A stretch of DNA of 64,000 nucleotides from Cricetomys ansorgei (GCA_026225945.1 JAMJFZ010001258.1:3486501-3550500); one strand, 5' to 3'. Shown: positions 19,588 through 33,044, numbered from the stretch's first letter. Program-made: numbers and translations. Notes: generated by a model not told the origin, from the letters alone.

Positions 19588-22500
19588 AAAATATCTGACA
19601 AATGATAGCCAGACCCTACAAATCCTGATAACATGACAGCCTGCTTATTAAAAACATCAGTCTTGGAAGATTCCAGGCCCAGTAATTTTGAAAATGTACA
19701 CAAGTAAATTAAAACCAGGCTTATGGTTCTCCGTATTGTAAGTCGCTCGCCCAGACTGCTCTGCAAAACTAATGCAAAATTTTAAATTAAAAGAGAAGAA
19801 GAAATTGTCAATGTGAACATTGCTGATTTTGAGCAGGAGGCCCATGTTTTCCGTTTTTAATTAAAATATAATCTGAAGGCCTTTTGGCTCACGAATGGAA
19901 CATGTTTTCTTAGGAAAATTAGTTCCAAGAATAAAGAGATAAATATTAAACCTGAATCTAGAAAGCATGTGTGAATATTTCATGTAATTTATCCGACATG
20001 CTGGTAGCAGTCACTTTGGACTTGAGGACTTCGCTGTCTATCACTGGGCCCCGCCCTTTCGGCTATGGAAGTAGAGTCGAATGCCGGGAGAGACCAACAG
20101 TCCATGTCTCCTTCTTCCTCAGTGCCTTCATTTATAAAACAAACAGTATTGGACATTGTTGGCAGGCTTAAAATTCCAAATGAGCTAAAGCATCAAAATT
20201 ATCTAAATAACTGGAAAGCCCTATTTAACAGAGCTGGCTTCTGTCGGTTCCTTAGAATGAGGCCCAAGAATGCAGTTGGAACACGTGATAGCAGAGAACC
20301 AGAGAGCAAGCTAGATGAATCCTCTGGGCCCGCTGTTGTCTGTTACTCGTGGCAGAAGTTCGAAGCCTGTAGCGCTATGCTCAGGTGAGGTAAGTTCTGG
20401 TGCTCACAGCGGGGCTGGGAAGAGCTTGGAGAGCCTGGGAGATGTGCTACCCTGGAGCTACTGTTACAACTTGGGACTTCAGCTAGGACTGTGGCCTTTT
20501 GTTTAAGGGTTTGGGGCACTTGCTCTGAAATGCTTTTGAAGGGTTGAAATTTACTTTGTGGCAGTCACGAACATCGCAGCGTAAACTACCTATTTCTGAG
20601 AGTAGTTTTGATGAGGAATGCAAGAAAATATAGAGATGCATCAGTTCTGTTATGACCCCTGACAACCCCTGCCCGTTCCAGCAAACAACAGCACACACAC
20701 ATCACTCAGTCATGCTTTGTTTCCAAGCAATGAGGGAACGTGAATCTGAAAAACCACTGACAACCTTTCCTGAGCTTCCTATTCATAGCATGTCTGTGTA
20801 AATAAAGTTTGCATTCTTTAAAGGAGACTAAAGCATGGAATGAACACAAGGAGTTAACTACTAATGCTTAAAGTTTAGACAGAGTGGCAGCTGACGGGAA
20901 GATGTGATGCATACCTCAGGGCAATTACGCTAGGAAGCTACTTACTTCCCCTGAGTGGAGATCGGACCGAACAGTAATTCTGGCATCTCTGACGATATAA
21001 TGATGAATTTAAGAGGAGAATTAAAATGAAAGGTTTAGTCCTCACCAGGAAACATCCTCCCCAAACTCCAGGCTAGCAGATATCATCAGCAACAGCCCCG
21101 ATTTTAGTGGCTAGGGGGATGCTTAAGGAAATGCCAGTCACTGAGATTACCCCATGTCTCCTCTGCATAAATAATAACATCCCAACCGACAGGTTCTTGG
21201 CTCAACCGATCTTTTTTTTTAAACATCCAGACTAGTCAAAAAGAAATATTTATTAGAGAAAGATTGGAAAGGGTGAAACTGGAAATGATCACTCAAAATA
21301 AGAAAAAAAAAAATCAGCCTCATTAAAGGAGAAAAAATATGGGCATTCAGAGCTAGCCAGACACCAAAAATATGTGTGAACAACAGCAAAGCAGCAATGC
21401 TGCATGGCAAGGGGGCCCGTGCGGCTGTAAGGACTCGGAGAAAATCACCCGGGAAGCGGGGCCAGCCTCCCTATCTCCCAGAAGGCCTGTAGATGCCCAG
21501 CAGCCCTCGAAGGTTGACAGTACTGTGCCAGGTGGCCACATTCGTTTGGTTTATGCGATCGGTGTTTTCCCCAAAACCTCAGGACATGCTAGAGCTCAGT
21601 TTTTATTCTGATTATTTTTCTACAAAAGGTATCCTCATCCACACAAATGTCCAGTTTCCCTGAACCCTCCTAACCTATCTGCAGCGCTTACATGATTATA
21701 TTTCTAAAATTAATTGCTAAGCAGAAAAAAAATCATCATTTTATTTGCTTTAAAATTGCCTGCCTTTGTATTCTTTCAATTTCAATTGCCTTTCATTCCT
21801 TTATTACTTAAAAGAAAAAACCATAAATAAAACAACCAACTATTCTTCTCTTTAAAGTTTATTATTTTATGTCTACCAGGTTTCTACATTTTTCCTCTTG
21901 AACAAAATGTCCCAGCAGGTCACCTCTAGACTCTGTCTTGCTACACTGACTAGTTATTTTATCTCACTTTGCTTAAATTATCTCTTTTCCAGTTAATTTG
22001 CGTTTCTGTGTGTGTTTGTTTGTTGTGAGATGGTGCAGGGGGAGTTAGAGGGGGAGTCTGTAAAGCAGAGCCTGGTGTCTGTTTACAACCCAGCGTGGTC
22101 ACAGAGGAAAATGGCTGAGGGAAAGTTTTGCTTTGTTTTGTTTTTTCCCCAAGCAGTCTGCAAACAAGAATGATGTTGCGAAGTCAGTAATGCCGCTGAT
22201 GTCAGGTGGCTGACAAGCATCTCTTCCCGAAGGCCAGCCATTGTTAGGGAACTGTAGCTCTTGTCTGTGGCAGGAAGTTAGCTTTATCTGTTGTGGGCAG
22301 ACACTGGCAGGGGTCTGCAAGGGTGATGTGTGGCTGGAATCTAAGCTTTAGTTCTTTGATGCTAATGAATGTGGTCTTGGGAAACTGTCATCATTTAACA
22401 AAAATGCCAGAACTTTTCAGAATGGCTTTTGTTCCCGTGGCTTCACTTGGAAGCATAGAGGAAAATTTTCCTCTGTGTTGACCTTTCTTGTTATAGAATG

Positions 22501-23020
22501 GCCACCGGGTAGGGTGCACCTGGTGGGGTCTCCATGGCCTCCATAAAAAAGGACAGATGGCTCACCAGGGCTATAGGACATTCTGAGAGATGGCCCAGAG
22601 CTCCCTGGCACCAAGTTGACCTTGGAGGGCAAGAGGCAGAACACCGTCCCTTTTCCTCCCTGTATCCATGTTGTTTTTACATCGAGGATGGTTCAGGGAC
22701 CTCTAGGTGGTGGGTTACACCAGCCTGCTTCTATTAGCTACGGTGTCTCCACAAAGCTTAGGCAAAACCCAAAGACTTGGAAATGAATCTTGCCCGGTAC
22801 CTCTAAGTCTCATCCTCTAAACACACCTTATTTAACTCACTCCTAACGGTTTTTATTGGCTTAGACTCTCCCATTTCCCTTCCCGTTCTGGAGAAACATC
22901 CAGCCATCTTCACCTTCATACGCAAATCAATCTTTACTAAAAATGTTTCCGTTCTTACATCTTTTCAACATTTCTTTTTGTTTGCTTGCTTTCTTGTTTT
23001 TGTTTTGCTTTTGTTTTTGT
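19588..23020. other. About 3.4 kb of repeat-poor intergenic DNA
   Basis: Mostly unique AT-rich sequence with no gene recognised. A weak MIR-like piece may lie near 20100-20190 ('cttcctcagtgccttcattt', 'ataaaacaaacagtattgga'). Confidence 0.4.
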
Positions 23021-23162
23021 TTTTTTGAGACAGGGGGTTTCACTACATAGCTCTGGCTGACCTGGAACTCACTATGCAGGCCAAGCTGGCCTTGAACTCA
23101 CTGAGACCAGCCTACCTCTGCCTTCTGAGTGCTGATTAAAGGCATGTGCCACTACACTGGGC
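23021..23162 (-). mobile_element. B1 SINE, antisense
   Basis: 'tttttttgagacagggggtt', 'ctggctgacctggaactcac', 'caagctggccttgaactcac' and 'gattaaaggcatgtgccact'. Confidence 0.95.
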
Positions 23163-25536
23163 TTCCTATTTTTCTGTTTACTGGTTCCCTTTCATTTTAT
23201 TTCCTTTCTTAATAGTGAGACAGTAGAATAAACAAATATACTTACCATTTTGTTACAGATACACAGCAAAGCATCATCCAATGGACAACTTCAGCATCTA
23301 AGACTCATCTAAGGGAGCCCAGTTAAGACATGATGCTGGAGACACTGACGGAGCACTTTTAGGCAGAGTCCTCCCTGAGAAACGCGTACATTTCTCAGGT
23401 ATTCCCACTGGAAGCGTTTTATATGATGAAACGACTTTACTTTTAGTTGTTCAAAGGCACAGTGCTTTACTTCTGGCTGTTTTGATGTTTTGTTTTCTTC
23501 CTGATACAGAGTTAGGGGGCCAGCCCGACCCAGGAGACAGGAATTTGGAGGATACTCGGAGATAAAAATATACTTGGGTCTGAAGCAGGAAGATCAAATC
23601 CTTCCTCCTGAAGCAGCTTCTTGGTGAGCTTAGATGGCACGTGGCAGTTTACCTATGTAAGGTCAGTACCAAGAGCTCCTGCCTCCCTGTGTAACTGAAT
23701 ACAGAAGAAAGGGGGGAGCCCTGGGGTGTAGGCTGCACAGGAGACTTGCTCTTGAGTCCAGCGATGGAAAAGACATTAGCAGAAGCAGACAAAGGAGTGG
23801 AGCACAGAAGTCTCAAAGTGTATGTGGGGTGGGAGAGTGGGTATGCTCTATTAGCCCAGCCCACCCTGCATGTGATTGGCTCCTCAGCTTCGGGAGAGGG
23901 AAGAAAGTTAGCTGAGCAAAAGCAAGACAAAGCAGGCAACACAAGGCATTTGTTTCTCTTTGCTTTTGACTGTGGCTGTGGGTGACTTCTTGTTTGACAG
24001 ACTATAACCTGGAACTGTGAGCTTTTGGTCAGAGTATTTTATCACAGTGGCAGAAATAAAACTAGGAAAACCGGGTGCCGACTTCTCACAAGGGAGAGGG
24101 TCCTGTTCTCTCATTCCTCTTCCATCAAGCATGTCTGGATTCCCTCATCATTGTTTAAGTTTCATTTTCAATGGAGTAACCATAAGATTTGAGTTATGTT
24201 TAGGAGAGATTTCCCTCTTGTACCTGTCTCTCCGCTGGGACTTGTCTCTAAGCCCTGTATGCTGGTCCAGTGTGCCAGTGTGCTCCACAACAGTTTGGAT
24301 AAAACTCAGAGAATACTCAAGTGGGTGTTCGACTTTCCATTCTCCATTGGTCTCTATTGATAGGTCCATCTCATCCAGGTCTGTGGCGCTGCAGGTCAGA
24401 GATGGCATTCCTGGGCTCTGGCTTTAACGACCCGGGTCTAGCATTAACCCCAATCAGTAGGTATGCAATAAGCGTCTGTTTTTCCTCTTAACATGTCAGT
24501 AATCCCTATTAGAGAGGCAATAGGACGACATACAAAGGGAAAGCATGTTACTAACAGAAGGCTGACTATCACTTTGTCCCTTTGTTGGGACATGGACTCG
24601 ATGTCCAGTGCTCCCACACAAAACTCAACAGACGGGAGAGAAGAGGGACAGAGGCACCGGAGAGTTAGTCATGGGGGAGTCGGGACACAGTGTGTACCAG
24701 TGCCGCCTTCTTCACGACACGTTCCTCCTTGCCCGCATACGTGAGCGTCGGATCAGGCAAGGGGGCTGCGGGACCCACGAGGGGCTGTGTGAGCACGTCC
24801 CCAGGCACCACTGTGGGAGTCTCATCCTCCGAGTGCCACGGGCGTTGGTGCCAGCAGAGGAAAGGCCCCTCCTCCTGCCACTGCCGGGTGTTCCTCACTC
24901 ACACCCCCAGGGTGGGGCTCTTGCTTCTGGTTGACGTCATCTCACCAAACTCTGAAAACCTCATTCCACCCAATCAGAACGCATCAAGGTCTTGACCATC
25001 ATGCCTAGCTTCGCTTGGCAAATATTCAGGACACTTTTAGACGGGACCTGATTTTGTGTTAGTCAATAGTTAACTCTATTTGCTTTCATCCTCAAAATGC
25101 CCACAGACATTTTCATATGATTTATTATTAGCATGTCCAATCTGCCGGTAGCCCTCACACATCTGTTCTCTCCTTCTCCTGTCCACCACCTAAAGACACG
25201 ATGTTTCAAGTCGATGAGAGACCCGGCTTCACAATCCACAGTGGGCATCACCTGAGGAACCACACCTGAGGCTGGCCTTGGGCTCTGGGGTCAGGCACAC
25301 ACAGGAGTCCCTATACAATACACGCGTGTATATTCACAGACGCAGAGTGGTCTGCTGTGTATAACCTGGAATAAGAAATAATGAGTGGGCTGGGACTAGA
25401 AAGAGTATGTCGGTTAACTGGCTGACTTTTATGCAAGTGGGTATTCAGTCACTCCAAGGTCTTTCAAATGAACAATGTTAATAGTCCTGTCTCTGACACC
25501 GTAGTTAAAGAAATGGATGAAAAGATGCCTAGTAAA
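23163..25536. other. About 2.4 kb without recognised elements
   Basis: Unique sequence. GC-richer around 24700-24920, but without clustered CpG or a plausible exon. Open frames are short and unlike known proteins. Confidence 0.4.
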
Positions 25537-25666
25537 GGGATTGGGGCAGTGGTTAGGCAGTTAAGAGCACTTGTTGCTCTTCAGAGGACCTGGGTTTGGC
25601 TCCAGCACCCAACTTGGGTGGTTCACAACTACTTGTAACTCTAGCTCCAAGGGATAGGACATCCTC

Positions 25667-25718
<52 letters not shown>
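25537..25718 (+). mobile_element. B2 SINE with (CA)n tail
   Basis: 'gcagttaagagcacttgttg', 'ttcagaggacctgggtttgg' and 'cacaactacttgtaactcta', then a near-pure (CA)n from 25667 to 25718 in tail position. Confidence 0.9.
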
Positions 25719-25719
<1 letters not shown>

Positions 25720-25799
25720 GGAGGGGGCGGAGAGAGAAATGTAAGTGTAGATGTGATTGTTGATTTATTTAATTATTCTCCTGGGTTGATACAGAGGAC

Positions 25800-26235
25800 G
25801 GTTTATTCTTTGGTAATTCAATCCCTGGACCTAGAGGGTTTCAGCCCCCATATGATATAATCTTCAAACATAAACCTACAATGTTTCAACCTTTGAGACC
25901 TAAGACTGTCTCACTCTGACTAGCTGTCTTCTGAACTCAGAACTGTAAACCATAAACCATTTGCTTCTGACTCTCTGCTTTTTCTCTGCTTCCTCTGGCT
26001 TGGCTCTGCTTCCACGCTCTGCTTCTATTCCCTGCTTCTCTCTACTGAGCTGGGATTAGAGGTGTGTACCACCACTGCTTTCTGAATTGGGTTTAAAGGT
26101 GTGTGCTACATTGGGATTAAAGTCATGTACTAACACTTTTTCTACCTTAGAGCAGTCAGCTTCTATATCAGAGATCAAATGTCTATCACACAAATCTTTC
26201 ACTGTAATCTTTTGCTAGAGCAGCCATGTTGCTGG
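25800..26235. mobile_element. Possible rodent LTR fragment
   Basis: Contains three local copies of a gggattaaaggtgtgt-type motif (26050, 26089, 26113) after a CT-rich 'tctctgcttcctctggcttgg' stretch, a layout seen in some rodent ERV LTRs. The family is not recognised and the boundaries are guesses. Confidence 0.35.
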
Positions 26236-27168
26236 ATGAACAGATTAAACGTTCCTCTACATAGAGAAACAAAGAAACAGAGACAGATTTTTTTAATTTA
26301 AATACGTAAATAAGTCTTTAAGTTCAAGTTAAGTTCACTGTTTTGCTAGCTTTGAACTCTCAGCCCTCTTGCCTGAGCTCTGCCTCTGCTTTGAGGGCTG
26401 GCCTCACCTTCGGGCACCACACACTCAGCTTAAGTTGTCCTGCAAAGAGAACTGCTAACACACTGTGTTTAGCAGGGAATTGTTTTCCTTTTTTTGATGT
26501 CCAGTCAACTTTTTCCTTGTTGATCACTCCTGTGGAAATGAACATGAGACGTATTTTGTAAACAGCATTTATGTCCAGCTGAGTGATGGCTTTAATATCA
26601 AAGATCTTTTCGTCTTTGTCTACATAGCTATGTCAGGACTTGTCTAAGTCGACAAGAACCGTTTGTTATGCTAACAACATAGGTCATTAGAACTTTTACA
26701 AAGACTTTGTACAAATCCCCAGATGTGACTTTCTCTCTGAAAACAGCCTGTTCCTACTTTGGGGGGATTTTGTTTATTTTGTTTGTTTTATTGCAGAAAC
26801 AAATTGCTCTTGGCAATCAGGGTTGATGTTTTTTCAAGCTGATTTTTTTCTGTGAAGGGAGAGCTATTTTAATTGACATTTATCACCAGACTGAATAGGA
26901 ATCATTTCAATTTTGAAATTTTGGAAGAAACATTTCCCATCTGTTGCAGTAACCCAACTGACTGATTACATTGCCAAGAATAATTTGTTACAAAAGGAAA
27001 GACCGACCTGAGGGTGGGCGACATCTTATTACTTCATCTTACATCATGTACTAATTGATGAGCAATTATGGAAAACTTAGTAAACTAACTCATGCCACGG
27101 TTTATTCCACAAATTAGATCCCCAAAGAAATCACAATTTACTGGCTAGTCATTTATAAAGAAAGATAG
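26236..27168. other. Unique intergenic stretch
   Basis: AT-rich sequence. No gene or repeat recognised apart from a short B1-antisense-like piece near 26345-26425. Confidence 0.35.
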
Positions 27169-27320
27169 AGGGCCTGGTAAGATGGCTCCATTGGTAAGGT
27201 CTTCGCTACCAAGCCTGCTGACCTAAGGTTGATCCCCAGGACCCGTGTGGTGGAAAGAGAGAACCAGCTCCCACAAGTCGTCTTCTGAGCTCCACATGTG
27301 TGTGCTGTGGCTCACACTCT
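27169..27320 (+). mobile_element. B3 SINE at the head of the GATA array
   Basis: 'ggcctggtaagatggctcca', 'accaagcctgctgacctaag', 'gttgatccccaggacccgtg', 'tggaaagagagaaccagctc' and 'gctccacatgtgtgtgctgt', then directly gatagacagaca…. Confidence 0.88.
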
Positions 27321-27352
27321 CGATAGACAGACAGATGATGGGTGGATGGATG

Positions 27353-27397
<45 letters not shown>

Positions 27398-27506
27398 GTA
27401 GATGATAGATGATAGATGATAGATAGATAGATGAATGGATGTGGATGGATGGACGGACAGACAGATAGACAGATGATGGGTGGATGGGTGGATAGATAGA
27501 TAGATG

Positions 27507-27547
<41 letters not shown>

Positions 27548-27643
27548 ATAGATGGACGGACAGACGGAAGGACAGACAGACAGACAGACAGATAGATGGA
27601 TGGATGGTAGGACGGACGGATGGACAGACAGATGGATAGATAC

Positions 27644-27690
<47 letters not shown>

Positions 27691-28176
27691 TAGATAGATA
27701 GATAGACGGACAGACAGATAGATAGACAGACAGATGATGGGTGGATGGATGGATAGATAGATAGATGGATAGATAGATAGATGGATGGGTGGACGGACAG
27801 ACAGACAGACAGATAGATAGACGGACAGACAGACAGATAGACAGATGATGGGTGGGTGGATGGATGGACGGATGGATGGATGGACGGACGGACAGACAGA
27901 CAGACAGATAGATAGACAGATAGATAGATAGATGAATGGATGTGGATGGATGGACGGACGGACAGACAGACAGACAGGTAGACAGACAGACAGACAGATA
28001 GATGATAGATAGATAGATGGATAGATGGATGGATGGATGGATGGACGGACGGACAGACAGACAGACAGATAGACAGATAGATAGATAGATAGATAGATGA
28101 ATGGATGTGGATGGATGGACGGACAGACAGATAGACAGACAGATGATGGGTGGATGGATGGATAGATAGATAGATG

Positions 28177-28225
<49 letters not shown>

Positions 28226-28308
28226 ATAGATGGACGGACGGACGGAAGGACAGACAGACAGACAGATAGATGGATGGATGGTAGGACGGACGGATGGACA
28301 GACAGATG

Positions 28309-28358
<50 letters not shown>

Positions 28359-28724
28359 CAAATAGATATAGATAGATAGATAGACGGACGGACAGACAGA
28401 TAGATAGACAGTCAAATGATGGGTGGATGGATGGATAGATAGATGGATAGATAGATAGATGGATGGGTGGACGGACAGACAGACAGACAGATAGACAGAC
28501 AGATGATGGGTGGATGGATGGATAGATAGATGGATGGATGGATGGATGGACGGACAGACAGACAGGTAGACAGACAGACAGATAGATAGATGATAGATAG
28601 ATAGATAGATAGATAGATATATAGATAGATAGGTAGATGATAGATAGATAGATGGATAGATGGATGGATGGATGGACGGACAGACAGACAGATAGACAGA
28701 TAGATAGATAGGTGGATGATAGAG
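27321..28724. repeat. (GATA)n/(GACA)n/(GGAT)n array, 1.4 kb
   Basis: Bkm-like mixture of GATA, GACA, GGAC and GGAT tetramers. Blocks recur in the same order about 666-678 bp apart: gatgaatggatgtgg at 27430 and 28096, gataaatagatgg at 27543 and 28221, ggtaggacggacgg at 27606 and 28280. The block gatgaatggatgtgg also occurs at 27931. The minus strand stays open for over 500 codons, but only as a Tyr-Leu-Ser-Ile type repeat. It is not a gene. Confidence 0.97.
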
Positions 28725-28929
28725 GGGTGGCTGTAAAAAGAGAGAACATAAAAATCACTTTAATTTGCTTTGTTCTGCTTCTTAGAGAGATGTTACTGGA
28801 TTATGAATGTCTCAGCTAATAGGACAGAGAAGAAATGCTGCCTGTCCACAGCAGAGCCACTAGAGCAACACGGAGGATGGAGTGAGGGCACTTATCCTCA
28901 ACTTCAACATCTGCATGTTTGGACAATAA

Positions 28930-29035
28930 TGTTAGTTTTTGTGCCTCGGATTCCTCATCTGTAAAATGGGTATATTCATAGTAATGGTAACAATTATGGG
29001 GCCACTAAGAATAAAGCTGCTGTGGTTAAATGAAA
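28930..29035 (+). repeat. MIR fragment
   Basis: 'tttttgtgcctcggattcct' and 'catctgtaaaatgggtatat' match the MIR core in sense. Confidence 0.6.
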
Positions 29036-29040
29036 ATGAC

Positions 29041-29336
29041 GCCATAGGCCCTAGGGAGTGGCACGACTAGGAGATACGGCCTTGTTAGAGGAAGTGTGTC
29101 ACTCAGGGTGGACTCTGAGGTTTCCTGCCAGGCCCAGGGTCTCTTTCTGCCTGTGGATCCAGATGCAGAACTGTCAGCTGCTCTCCAGCACCGTGTCTAC
29201 CGTGCCGGCTGCCGCGCTTCCTGGATGCTGACAGTGGACTAAATCTCTGAACTGTGAGCCAGCCCCAAGGAAATGTTTTCCTTTGTAAGAGTCGAGGTCA
29301 CGTGTCTCCTCACAGCGGTGGGACCCACACAGCACA
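29041..29336 (+). mobile_element. MaLR/ERVL-type LTR fragment
   Basis: 'ccctagggagtggcacgact', 'ggccttgttagaggaagtgt', 'ctctccagcaccgtgtctac', 'gtgagccagccccaaggaaa' and 'tgttttcctttgtaagagtc'. This matches a common rodent repeat whose end is like that of MaLR/ERVL LTRs. Family assignment is uncertain. Confidence 0.55.
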
Positions 29337-30384
29337 CTCAGAGCTCAGTGAAGGACATCGGTACTAACAGCACCGAGACGATTGCTGTCACCACACCCTC
29401 TGAGGTTCCTGCTCTCCCAGATCTCCAGGAAAAGCAAACTCTCCCTGTCAGCACTGACTGCACTTTTATCGTGAGTGTGGCTCTCAATTCTGGCTGCACC
29501 GTAGAAGCTTCCAGAAAATTTCAGGGTGTGTAGGAGATGCCATATCTAGGATGTACCAGGGCGGGGCTTTAGTCTGATACACCTTGGATGAGGATCAGAA
29601 ATCGGATCGTTTTTGCTGCTGTTTTTGTTTTCCCAGGAGTCTGGTGGCAGCTGAGTGGCAGTTGGGAAGATCTTGTTCATCTTTGGCCCCTTGCAGCACC
29701 AATGCTCTCCGGATGGTCTTAAGATGGGGTCTGGTGGGCAACTTCCTGGGTGACTTCCACCCTTCCCCCACACCCGACCAGACCCCTCCACTAAGAATTC
29801 TTAAAGCCCTCTCTGGATATTCAGTAAATCCCAACAAAGAGCCCCATTTCCTCCGAGGAATCTTTTGACTTTGGACAGATGAAATCTAGTTACCGTGATG
29901 AACGGCCACAGCTCGGGGGCCCAGCCGTTAAACAGGCGTGCGTGCTCTTTTGAAGGACTAAGAGACTCCTAACCAGGAGAGTGAGGTTGTTGCTCCTGCT
30001 TTATATCCACTTCAAAAGCTCGCTTTACACTTGACTAGAAAGAGGGGAGGAGGGGAGAAGGTACAGACACCCACATTCAAAGAGTCTGAGGAACGGGACG
30101 TTCAAAGGAGCAGAAGAAAGTCCTCCGGTTCCAATGCTGTCTAGAAACGGAAGTTCCGTGACCCTGTCTTTTCGTTTCTGCCTTCATCCCGCAGATTCAT
30201 TATTGAGAATTTTCAAAAGCTGGCAGAAAGCACAAAAGGGAAGTTAAAAGCTACTCGCAAACCCAGCACCTTTTTGTTTATTTTTAGCGTCTGAACTGAA
30301 GAACAAAGTTTTACTGGCTCCCATCTCTCCAAAGGCAACTCTTCCCAAAGTGTCTCGTATTTATTAATATATCCACATCTTAGC
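29337..30384. other. Unique intergenic stretch
   Basis: No gene or repeat recognised. GC content is average. Confidence 0.35.
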
Positions 30385-30575
30385 CTGACACTTTAGCTGC
30401 TGTGCTAAGGACTTTATGCAAACCATTATTACTTGAGTCCTCCAATAATCCCCCCACCCCCCATCCCACCCCCATTACAGTGTCTCCCAAAGGCCAGAGT
30501 GCTAGCTGCCTGGTCCCCAGCTTCGCGCTATTGAGCAGTGGTGGAACCTGAACCCAGAACCCTCAGGGGTCTGCA
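30385..30575 (-). repeat. MIR, antisense
   Basis: 'tgctaaggactttatgcaaa' and 'ttgagtcctccaataatccc', then after a C-rich run 'gtggaacctgaacccagaac'. This is the order expected of an antisense MIR. Confidence 0.55.
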
Positions 30576-31279
30576 GGTCACGTGAGCATGCTTCAGAGGG
30601 CATGGGGACCCCTAGCCCCAAGCTCTTCTATGTCTTTGCTCCCTCGCCACAGGGGAAAAGTTTATGTAGCTACATGCTGCTACCACACAGCCTCATAGGC
30701 TTGGAGGAGATTGCAACAATTGATCACAGACGGGAAATCCTAGGGCTGTGGCCTTTGCATCTCATTCTTGGATTATATTAAGTATTTTTCCTAGTGATAG
30801 AAAGTTTGCTAAATCAGCTTTGGAGGTAAAATCTTGCTCCCATTTCAGAGGAGAGGAAATGAGTCTTCACAGAAGTTCTCAACAAACATCCGTATTCCTC
30901 TTATGTACCAGTCTCAGTGCCCAGGCAAGAGGGAAGTGAATCAGCTAGACACATCCATAATGCCCCAGTGGACTTCCTTAACGTTCTCACCGCCTGTGAC
31001 TACCATAATCACTCCTCAGTGTTGCTGTAATAGCTTCTAAAGTTCTTCCCATTTCTCCCCGTCCCTCTGCTTTATTCCAAACACAGTAATTACGTTACCC
31101 CTCACCTTCGCATCCTCCACACCCCCAGAACAAACACTGAAGCTCTCCTAGGGCTTAAGAAAATGCCATAGGACCTGTGCCTTCCATGGCCCCTGACCTC
31201 TGACATGTTCCTCCTGCTCTGTGCTCATTACCCTGGCTTCTTGGCTGTCCTTTGAACATGCCGAGAGGATTAGCCTTTC
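30576..31279. other. Unique intergenic stretch
   Basis: No gene recognised. 'ctcccatttcagaggagaggaaatg' (about 30837) is MIR-like but isolated. Confidence 0.35.
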
Positions 31280-31620
31280 TTCTGGCTATAACAGAGCACT
31301 ATGCACTGATTTATAAAGGAGTGCTTCTTGTAGTTCTTGAGGCTGAGCATGTCGCCCTCAAGGTACTGGTGCCTGGTGTGGGTCTTCCTCATGCTTTGTC
31401 CCATTAAAAGAAAGCAAGAGAGACGGTGGAAAAGCTGGGGGGGGGGCTCATTCATTCATCAGAAATTCATACCCACAAAGATACCTTCTCCTGCGATGAC
31501 ACCATTAATCCAACCACAGGGTCAAGTTCTCGCATCCCTTTGAAGATCCTATTTCAGAGGGGACTTTGGGGTCTAAGGTCATGGGAACTTCGGGGGACAT
31601 ATTTACACCTTAGCTGCAGA
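31280..31620. mobile_element. MaLR-like LTR fragment
   Basis: 'actgatttataaaggagtgc', 'gttcttgaggctgagcatgt', 'attaatccaaccacagggtc' and 'gtcatgggaacttcggggga' resemble an MST/MLT1-type MaLR LTR. Diverged, so the call is tentative. Confidence 0.4.
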
Positions 31621-32204
31621 TAGTTTCTTCTCAGGCCTTTCCACCCTGAGCTCCCTCAGTCTGGAGTGACCAGAGTCCATGAAGAAACTCATAGTAGATC
31701 ACCCCAGATTATAGCGCGTTGGAACTTGCGTTGAAATTTGAGAGAGCACTTACAGGAGGGCTCTCGTGTCTTCTTTCTACGTAAAAACAAGTCAGAATTT
31801 TTTCCATGAGGAAAATGCCTACCTACGCCAGGAAGAGTAGATTCTTGTCATCAGAGACCCGGAGTCATCACCGGAAGTGACCAGTGAAGACAGCCTACAT
31901 ATAACCCCACATTCTACTAGTTTTACACACTCATTTTCTGGTCATGGCTCCTTAATCTACTTCCCCGGGTCCTGTCACAGTCCGCAATGCATCGTCCTCT
32001 TTGAAAAAATATAATGTATAAGTTGCTTGCCTTAATGGCTTCTTTGGATCTTCTCTTTGTTTTTAAAGACTCCCAGGTACATGTGAAAACATTCAATAGG
32101 TGTGCATGCTTTTCTGCCAAGTTCTGTTAGCTTAAATCTTAGGCCTATCACTAAACCCAAGAGGGTAGAAGGAAGCTTTTTATCTGTGCTGAACCTGCAT
32201 CCCC
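31621..32204. other. Unique intergenic stretch
   Basis: AT-rich sequence. No gene or repeat recognised. Confidence 0.35.
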
Positions 32205-32285
32205 ACACACCTTGCTCTGCCCTTAAAGGCTTTGCTTAATTGTCACCTTTTTCCTGAAGCCTTCATTGACTACATTTTTATAAGC
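32205..32285 (+). repeat. L2 3'-end fragment
   Basis: 'ttgctctgcccttaaaggct', 'gtcacctttttcctgaagcc' and 'ttcattgactac' fit the L2 3' end. Confidence 0.5.
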
Positions 32286-32325
32286 ACAGCATCTGCCTCA
32301 CCCCGGCTGCGACGGCTTATCAACT

Positions 32326-32760
32326 TCATTGGACCAACTAAGAGCTGTGTCTCTGGGTGGGCCAATGGGGTATTCCTGGAGGGATTCTCTAGGGGAGGGG
32401 CCCTCCCTGAGAGTGGGCAGCACCTCTGGCGGTGTCTGGGATATAAAGAAGTATGAAGGGGAAAGCTACTGCTTTTGCCTGCCTGCCTTCACTTCCTGCC
32501 GGGGAGCGCACCTACTCTGACCTTGCTGCTGGTACCAGGACCGAGCTTCTTTGGCTCTGCAACCTGGACAGAAGAAGATAGGCGGCTCTCAAAGAATCCT
32601 CCATGCCTTCTGTGCCGGGTGGAGACTCCTGAGACATCTGTCCTAGGGGACCGAGCAGGGACTAGGTTTGCTCAGCTTCTCCAGTGTGCAGACAGCCACT
32701 GTTGGACCCCCTCATCCCGGACTGTGCAAGCCGATCTGAACCCCCTTTAACGCGCATCCA
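32326..32760 (+). mobile_element. ERVL-like rodent LTR
   Basis: 'gggaggggccctccctgaga', 'gtgggcagcacctctggcgg', 'gcttttgcctgcctgccttc', 'ctcctgagacatctgtccta' and 'agacagccactgttggaccc' match a rodent repeat with LTR-like organisation. The family name is uncertain. Confidence 0.45.
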
Positions 32761-33044
32761 TTTTATCTGCTCTGTTCCTCTAGAGCAGCCTTACACACTG
32801 GGTCCCGTTCACTTTTACTGAACAGACACACAGTGTAACCTGCTTTACTTGTTTCCCATCTTTAGAATGCAAGCTGAGGAGGGCAGGCATTGCTTTTCTA
32901 CTCCAAACCCTTCCCTTCACAGGATCACTATCTGCTTCTTGTGGTGTTGATCTGACGAGCAACTTAACATTTCATTCATGTCAGACCCTGCTCCACAAAA
33001 CCAGCATCCCAATATCCTTCCATGAGCATCAAGTCTGTCTGTGT

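Noticed and set aside
27223..28758. 511-codon minus-strand frame and a 367-codon companion
   Set aside because: Pure product of the GATA/GACA tetramer array (Tyr-Leu-Ser-Ile repeats). The unit of four bases keeps all three frames similar.
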